Below are positions 57,321 to 64,000 of a DNA stretch of 64,000 nucleotides, in pieces. Position numbers and translations under genes: made by a program. Under the pieces are notes generated by a model, which was given only the letters and a program-made list of their open reading frames with translations, was not told the origin of the DNA and did not search any database. The stretch spans positions 5,704,001 through 5,768,000 of the forward strand of contig NC_064678.1 of assembly GCF_023278565.1 (NCBI RefSeq), written 5' to 3'. Numbering within the stretch: position 1 is the stretch's first letter; each line of letters starts with the position of its first letter. Source of the DNA: Colletotrichum lupini (Eukaryota; Ascomycota; Sordariomycetes; Glomerellales; Glomerellaceae).

Positions 57321-58813
57321 TTACTGGGCCGTCCTGCCTAAAGTTGATGCCTCATCACGAGCTCACGATGCACGTCTACCTACCTAAGATCCTGGCGAGA
57401 ATTGAGGCATTCATTTGAGGCAGCACTTGAGTCTGCTGATGACTGAGGCAGTTGAATCCTGTTTTCTTCTGCAGGACGCATTTGCATACTGTAAGGTAGT
57501 GTGCGATGAGCTCCCGCGTTCGAGGTATACAGGTGATATTCAGGACTTGAATAGCGTACTGATCAAGTCTGGTTGACTGACCTGGCCATACAGGCTTATT
57601 CTTTCTTCTACATTAATGCATACAGCCTTGTCAAAATGTTTGTTCCGTGTGTGTCGTTTATTGGGAGCAGGTCATTGACGACCTCATGGGTGCTAGTTGA
57701 TGCAGACCTCACTTCGGGATGGCAGCTGTTGGATAGCAATGGCTCGTGGTGCCGGCGATTTCACGTCATAATCTGCGTTGGTTCACCTTCACATCATGTT
57801 ACGATGACCACGTCTGTCTCCATTTCAATGCTGCGGCGAGTATACGAAAAGAAACTCCAGACCAATCTGTCCATCATCTACAAATGTTGCCGTCAGACTA
57901 TCAAATAGAGGGAGCCAGCAATCCCCGAACCAACTTGAGCTATCCTCATTTCCTAGGAACACCCCCGTTGATTATGAGCTCCGTCGTTGCGTGACGGAAA
58001 TCCGGGGAGTTTGAATGACCGCCCAGTCCGACCAGGCTTCAATATCGATCCTGGCTGAATCCAAACGAGCAATGCATGTCATGCAGGCATCGTCTAGCAA
58101 AAGGGGAGCTCCCGTCTGGTCGGAGATTTGGAGCTTCAGGGCAAACATCGATCGATATGCGCCGTCAGCGCAGGCGGGTGCCGCATGGCTCAAGTGCAGC
58201 GGCGAGCTTCGTCTAGCAGCGCGGTAGCGGGGGCCCAAAGTTCGGAATCTTTGATGACCGGATCTTAATTGAAGCAAAACCAAGCTTCTCATTGGCGGGT
58301 CGTCTAGACGAGAGGTGCATATGCGGGTCCCCTGCAGCCGAGGAAGCTCCCGAGAAGGTTAGAGTCGATACTTGTCATTTGCACGTAGGGGCCACACAAA
58401 AACAAGTACCTCCAATTTCAACTCTGTTCGTGACCCTTGACTACCGGCAGAAAGGGGGCAAACACAAATGTCAACAAAATTTTGAGTGGCAGAAGGCAGG
58501 CGGCAAGGGCCCAATCGAAATCCGAGGACACACTGCCAAGTTTGACGTGAAGCCGTCCGGGTCTGAGACTCTCATCTTCCCGTCCTGCACGCCACCCCTC
58601 GACGCCTCGTCTGGTCGTACTCGGATTCTCCGTCCCAGACCGCCTCCACGTCCCCGATTGTCTATGTCTTGGACCTTGAACGAACATCGTTGCTGCTGAA
58701 CGATCCCATCCTCGAACCCCGGCACGGACTTTGGCATCTAGCTCAGCTACACGAGAGGTGCATGACCCCACGCTGAAGATTTCTGTCATTCTGTATAAAA
58801 AGAGGCAGTAAAC

Positions 58814-60871
58814 ATGACGGGCAGATACTCGTTGCGCCAGACTCCTAGGTTAGTCGAATTGTGATTTCTCTTTCCCTCTCTGGCTTGGAACCATTTCGCG
58901 AAGCAATTGGATCTGTTGCGAATACATCAGACGACACTTTGGCGCACTCCCCTTTGCCAACTTTGTCGCAAACCGAAACCATGGCCGCCCTTGTTTCCTC
59001 TCCCAATGGGTCAATACTCTAGCGAACGACTCTCTGCTTATCTATGCTAACCCACTGAATAGGAAGAAGGAGCTCTTTGAGGGCATGGTCGAGACCCCTC
59101 GGCGTGTTTCTTCTAGACGCAAGTCTCCCGAGGCCGCCACCGGCGCAGAGGTTACCGAGTCGAAGCCGCAACCCCGTGCCCCGAGACGACGCACCACGGG
59201 AAAGTTCCGCGAGGAGCTCGACGACGAGGCAGAGACGGCACCGGCGAACGGCAAGGCCGACTTTGACGAATCCCTGACCAACGGCCACACCAATGGCCAT
59301 GCCAACGGATACACCAATGGACATGTCAAGGAGGAGCCCATCGCCAACGGCCACAGCAATGGTTACGCCCAGGTGAAGGTTGAGACAGCGACCAACGGGC
59401 ATGCCGCCACGCCCAAGGAGGATGCCCAGCCGACGTATAAGAAGGGCACCATCATCGACGGCTGGGAGGTCGGTACGGACCCCAAGATCGATGCCTCGGG
59501 CGAGTTCGAGTTCGGAGGCAGCATTGGCACCATGTCGCTGATGATCGGCTTCCCTCTGCTCATGTGGTACATGTGGATTGGAGCCACCTACTATAATGGC
59601 GGCGTCCCTACCCGTGAGCAGGGCCAGAGCTGGGGCGAGTTTGCCCGTCATCTCGTGGACCTTGTCTACACCGGCGCATTCCCCTCTCTGCGCGCCTGGC
59701 GCATCTACTGGACCTTCTTCACCTTCGAGGGCATCTGCTACTGTGTGTTGCCCGGTGTCTGGGCCTGGGGCAAGCCTCTGGCTCACGAGAACGGCAAGCA
59801 GCTCAAGTACTTCTGCAACGCCTACGTCAGCTTCTACTTCACGATTGCGGTCATGGCCGTCCTTCACTTCACCGGACTGTTCCCTCTCTACACCTTCCTC
59901 GACGAGTTTGGCCCCCTGATGTCTGTGGCTATTCTCAGCGGCTTCCTCGTGGCCTTTGTTGCCTACTTCTCCGCTCTCTGGAGAGGTGCCCAGCACCGCA
60001 TGACCGGCTACCCCATCTACGACTTCTTCCTTGGCGCCGAGCTGAACCCCCGCATGTTTGGCATCTTGGACTTCAAGATGTTCTTCGAGGTTCGCATTCC
60101 CTGGTTCATCCTCTTCGGTCTCAGCTGCGGTGCTGCCGCCCGCCAGTACGAAAAGTACGGCTACGTCTCTGGCGAAGTGCTCTTCCTGGTTATGGCCCAC
60201 TACCTCTACGCCAACGCCTGCGCCAAGGGTGAGCAGCTCATCGTTCCGACCTGGGACATGTACTACGAGAAGTGGGGCTTCATGCTCATCTTCTGGAACC
60301 TTGCTGGTGTCCCTCTCTCGTACTGCCACTGCACCATTTTCCTGGCCAACCACCACCCTTCCGAGTACAAGTGGAACCCCATCGCGCTCGGCTTCCTCTT
60401 CGTCTCATACCTCTTCGTCTACTGGATCTGGGACACCACCAACAGTCAGAAGAACGGTTTCCGCGCCCAGGAGCGCGGCCAGCTCGTCGCCCGCAAGACC
60501 TTCCCCCAGCTCCCGTGGCAGACGGTCAAGAACCCCAAGACTATTACCTCGGACAAGGGCGATGTCATCCTCGCTGACGGCTGGTACGGCTACGCCCGTA
60601 AGATCCACTACACGTGCGATGCTTTCTTCGCCATCTGCTGGGGTCTGATCACGGGCTTCAAGAGCCCTTTCCCCTGGTTCTACCCCGTCTTCTTCTGTGG
60701 CATGATTGCCCACCGTGCTGCCCGCGATATCCACCGCTGCCGCCAAAAGTACGGTGATGCCTGGACCCAGTACGAGCGCGAGGTTCCCTACCTCTTCATC
60801 CCCGTAAGTTCCGATGCTTCTGCTGTGACGAAAGGAATCAATGGCTAACTCCTCTTCAGTACGTCATCTAA
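58814..60871 (+). CDS. ERG4: Delta(24(24(1)))-sterol reductase ERG4
   Basis: Last step of ergosterol synthesis, reducing the C-24(28) double bond with NADPH in the ER. Exons are 58814-58848, 59063-60803 and 60860-60871, giving 595 residues. Exon 3 encodes just TYR-VAL-ILE and the stop. The ATG at 58814 is chosen because exon 1 joins in phase to give [22 protein letters not shown], a typical fungal ERG4 start (seen in pieces). Residues 70-115 hold an Asn-Gly-His rich low-complexity stretch. The membrane core has many helices, ending with the ERG4/ERG24 signatures [28 protein letters not shown] and [17 protein letters not shown] minus-strand frame of 445 codons over it is a shadow. Confidence 0.95.
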
Positions 60872-62182
60872 GTGACGACTCCACCAAACACTCCCAAAAA
60901 CTAGGCTTCTTATGCCACGGCCATCGGGCCATTTCTGTCTGTACATAGTTCGCTTCTTCACCTGGAGCCGGTCGCCAAGTGGTTTTAAGACCGGTAGCCA
61001 TCGGCAAGGGGTAATGGTACACGAATGGTGAAAAAGAAAAGTTGCCGGCATCATGTGCGAGAAGACATGGTTGGCATAAAGACTTGTAATTATATAACAG
61101 AAGTGGTGCCTTGTTCTTTGGCATCACCGCGGCTTTCTTTGTCACGTGTGGGCAGCGTTTGGTTAGGCACGCTGTCCTCTGAAATCGAGTAAAATGAGTA
61201 AAATGAAACATGTTGAAAGATCACACCTCTGGCAAAGTGGCCCAGTTGCTTGTGAGGCTCCTTATGCAAAAAGTACCTTGATACATCCCGGTCACGATAG
61301 AAAAGCAAAACTTTGCTAGAGTTTACAGTTTCTGGGTTGTTGCTGTGGACAAGCAGGATGGAGTACTCTACCATGGTTTTCAGGACCACGAGGTTGCTCA
61401 CACACCCTTGAAAGGGCTAGAGCCTGGCACTATTCACTTTGGTTGACGTAAGGTACAGACCCAGGCAAGCCAAAGGTCTCAAGTATTCCCGCCCGTAAGT
61501 AGCTTCACAGTCCATTACTCAGCCTGAATGGTGCTTCCCCACAAGAGCATGTCACTGTTTGTATCCGTCTCGATACCCTGTTAGGCTTTGGCAAGACATT
61601 ACAGTCGGAACTAGTCTGGGTCAAGCACCGAGAAGGTGGTTCTTGAAGAATACGAATGCAATTTGGTCTGTTCCTGATCTTTGGGCTGTTGGCCAGAAAT
61701 CTGACTTGAAATCTCCAATCCGCTCAGCATCAGGCTGTACGAGTAGTAAAGATAAGCGCCAGGGCAGCATACACTGAGTACGGAATCACCCAACATCACA
61801 CTGTGGAAGCATAGGGGGTGGATCTTTAACAAAATAGTAGACGCATAAAAAACACATTGTCGCAACCTAGACTACAATTCCGTTCTCCCATCACCGATGT
61901 CTATGCTGAGCAATCGCCCCCCTGAATGGATAGCATACCTTGATGGCAAAATAGTACATATACGTTTGATCCATGATCGAAGCAGTCCCCGATCGTCCCA
62001 AACATGGCATTTCGTGACCCTTGACCGTTCCCACGCCTATGCCTTTAAACCTTTGATTCGAGTTTTCGACGCGCCTGCTGATGATATTTGTCCGCCCTGT
62101 GGCAGTGATGCCCGTGCAAGTTGTGGCTTAAGTACATCTTGTCAACCGTTCAACCGAGCATTCGTCGTATTGGTGTTGTCGT
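60872..62182. other. intergenic region between convergent ERG4 and VMA3
   Basis: 1.3 kb of AT-richer sequence with 3' ends of both genes. Frames at 61090-61401 and 61611-61865 (minus) have no domain. A CACGTG E-box lies near 61144. Nothing else seen. Confidence 0.45.
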
Positions 62183-63067
62183 TTAGCAGGTGACGTCCTG
62201 AGTGGCCTTGGAGTTCATAAGAAGGGCAACAATCAAACCGTAAAGACCTAGAGACAGTCATGTCAGTAAAGAGCGCGTTACAAGCGGGGTTGATGTAGCG
62301 TACCCAAGACTTCGGCGAAAATGAGAATAAGAATCATGCCGACGAAGAGACGGGGCTGTTGAGCAGTTCCACGGACACCAGCATCACCGACGATACCAAT
62401 GGCGAAACCAGCAGCAAGACCAGCAAGACCGACAGAGAGACCAGCACCAAACTGGATGAAACCAGTGTAGAGGGCCATCTGCTGCTGAAGGCCGTCGGAG
62501 ATAAGCACGGAAACGACGAGACCGTAAATAGCAATGATACCAGCCATAATGACGGGAACAATGTCTATATGATGATTAGCAAATGTCGATGCAGCTAGAC
62601 CATGCATGTATGGCCGTCGATTGTGGATGCTGGTTCGTACTCTTGACGATCAGGTCAGGGCGGAGGACACCCATAGCCGAGATACCGACACCGGACTTTG
62701 CGGTACCGTAGGAGGCACCCAGGCAGGTGAAGACAATGGCGACGGTGCAACCCATGGCTCCGAAGAAGGGCTAGAGCGAGTTAGCGATGTCGTAGACGCG
62801 ATATCGAACGATGCCCAAATGGCTCATCCCAGGTAGGAAGGGGGCGACGTCATGGATCGATGACTCGGTAGGCACAGGGAGGACGAACCGCATAGACGGG
62901 GCTGTGACATTATCGCGTTAGCAGACGAGCTTCAGAAACGTAGTACAAAGCTGTTCGCGCAAGTTGGGCATCGAAAATGATGGAGTTGGGAGCTTCGATT
63001 GATGGATAGGAGCTCGTCAACGGGGGCAAACAAGCATGTTGTTGACGTACCAAAGCTCGGAAGGCAT
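62183..63067 (-). CDS. VMA3: V-type proton ATPase subunit c (proteolipid)
   Basis: Membrane rotor subunit of the vacuolar H+-ATPase. Five exons (63067-63051, 62901-62889, 62770-62641, 62564-62304, 62247-62183) give 161 residues, the family size. Exon 2 is a 13-base microexon encoding part of CPVYA. Four membrane helices are evident, and the proton-carrying Glu is E138 in [12 protein letters not shown]. The pattern GTAKSGVG and the second half [18 protein letters not shown] mark subunit c. Subunit c' (VMA11) is similar, but the start MPSELCPVYAPFFG fits VMA3 better. Confidence 0.92.
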
Positions 63068-63653
63068 TTTGGCGGTTTATGTGGATTTTGACTGGCTAAA
63101 AAAGTCGAAGAAGACGTCGAGACGAGTCGAAGTTGAAGGAAATGCGGCGGCAGCTGGGCTGGGGACGATTGCGGTGATGATTGTTGGGGCGGGCGATGTT
63201 CGATGCTGCGTCGGCGACTACTCGAGATGAGGTGTGCTTGTTAAGATCTCGTTTCCAGGTTGGCCTTCTGGTTGGTTGCAAGGTTTTGCGGCGCGTTCAC
63301 AGCTCCGTGCCCTTACGTAATACAAGGAGGAGGCGGTGCCCGGAGACCGGCTAAATGTGGTCTCCGAGGTGGCTGGCTTAGAGCTGCAGGAGCCAGGCCC
63401 CACTTTCCAACGGAATCTACCGTCGAAATTTGGGGAAGTGGGATATTTTTTTTTTCATCGGCTTGAGTTTGAACACTTTGGATCTTCACGTTCACCACCG
63501 TACTTTCACCGATCTTTTATCTCACCATCAGGGCGAGCCAACGCAAGGAACCCTGCACCATAACATCGGTAAGTTCTTGATACCTCCCAATTGCCAATTG
63601 CAAATAGCTGATTGTCTCCTGCAGACATCACTCGACACCTTACATCCTCAACA
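63068..63653. promoter_or_regulatory. divergent VMA3/SNU13 promoter region
   Basis: 586 bases between divergent start codons. A T-run lies at 63446-63453 and a short AC/GT-rich leader before SNU13; the SNU13 leader may contain a 5'UTR intron (GTAAGT at 63569 to CTGCAG at 63624). Confidence 0.5.
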
Positions 63654-64000
63654 ATGTCTGAATCCGCTGCCTGGCCCCTTGCCGACGATGCTCTTCAGCA
63701 AGAGCTCCTGGACATGGTCCAGCAGTGCCAGCACTACCGCCAGCTGAAGAAGGGCGCCAACGAGGCTACCAAGACCCTCAACCGTGGTGTCTCTGAGCTC
63801 ATCATTCTCGGTATGGCCACCCCGACTGTTGTTGACGAAACAATGCTAACTTTGCCGACCAGCTGCGGACACCAACCCTCTCTCGATCGTTCTCCACCTT
63901 CCCCTCCTTTCTGAGGACAAGAACGTCCCCTACGTTTACGTTAAGTCCAAGACCGCTCTTGGCCGTGCCTGCGGTGTCTCCCGCGCCGTTATTGCTTGCA
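63654..64000 (+). CDS. SNU13: SNU13 (15.5K) snoRNP/U4 snRNP protein, 3' truncated by window edge
   Basis: L7Ae-family protein that binds K-turns in U4 snRNA and box C/D snoRNAs. Exon 1 is 63654-63810, intron 63811-63862 (branch TGCTAAC), and exon 2 from 63863 runs off the window. The start [11 protein letters not shown], then [17 protein letters not shown] (read [16 protein letters not shown] here), the [16 protein letters not shown] block and [14 protein letters not shown] are the SNU13 signatures. The RNA-contacting G-A-N-E-A-T-K motif is intact. The last about 10 residues and the 3' UTR lie outside. Confidence 0.95.

Larger units (their letters stand above)
57171..58813. other. divergent intergenic region U2/ERG4
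   Basis: 1.6 kb. Contains the U2 TATA element and a 16-base palindrome (listed separately). Frames at 57573-57908 and 58292-58699 lack domains; the latter overlaps another frame on the minus strand and probably lies in the ERG4 promoter. TATAAAA at about 58795-58801 lies only 13-19 bases before the ERG4 ATG. No gene seen. Confidence 0.5.

Noticed and set aside
59019..60356. 445-codon minus-strand frame over ERG4
   Set aside because: Mirror of the strong codon bias of ERG4; low-complexity Gly/Val/Glu content, no domain.

Overview
The window is chromosomal DNA of a filamentous ascomycete (Pezizomycotina, most likely Sordariomycetes). Genes carry one to four short GT-AG introns, many with CTAAC-like branch points. 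The gene set includes class C6 (Zn2Cys6) regulators, a HET-domain protein, a dispersed 5S rRNA gene and ERG4. Exon boundaries were worked out by hand from splice signals, reading frame and family conservation. I ran no searches, so family names rest on motif recognition.

Left part (1-20.7 kb), housekeeping: partial NEM1-type phosphatase, DUF1761 membrane protein, H/ACA snoRNP protein NHP2, the divergent mitochondrial pair QCR8/PHB1, RNA exonuclease REX3, a DUF676 (ROG1-like) lipase, endonuclease III (NTH1) with an overlapping uORF, and a 72-residue AN1 zinc-finger protein. Next comes a gene-poor stretch of about 6.7 kb (20.7-27.4 kb).

Centre (27-38.3 kb): S-(hydroxymethyl)glutathione dehydrogenase, nucleoporin NUP85, and a large basic coiled-coil protein ending in an HNH nuclease domain with four WGxF motifs in its N-terminal part. 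A 5S rRNA gene follows on the minus strand.

Accessory part (38.6-54.4 kb) holds two small regulator-linked modules. Module 1 is a class I glutamine amidotransferase-like protein, a Gfo/Idh (GAL80-like) oxidoreductase and a divergent C6 regulator; a HET-domain gene follows. Module 2 is a DAL5-type MFS anion transporter, a mitochondrial tricarboxylate carrier, a C6 regulator and a PrpF-family isomerase. All three gaps inside module 2 contain the exact palindrome TCCCGCGGGA, a plausible operator for the embedded regulator. The set recalls the aconitate-isomerase (itaconate) cluster of Ustilago, but no decarboxylase is present here. I consider this the best candidate for an undescribed system.

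Right part (54.6-64 kb), housekeeping: an intron-containing tRNA-Asp, translin, U2 snRNA, ERG4 sterol C-24(28) reductase, the V-ATPase c subunit and the start of SNU13.
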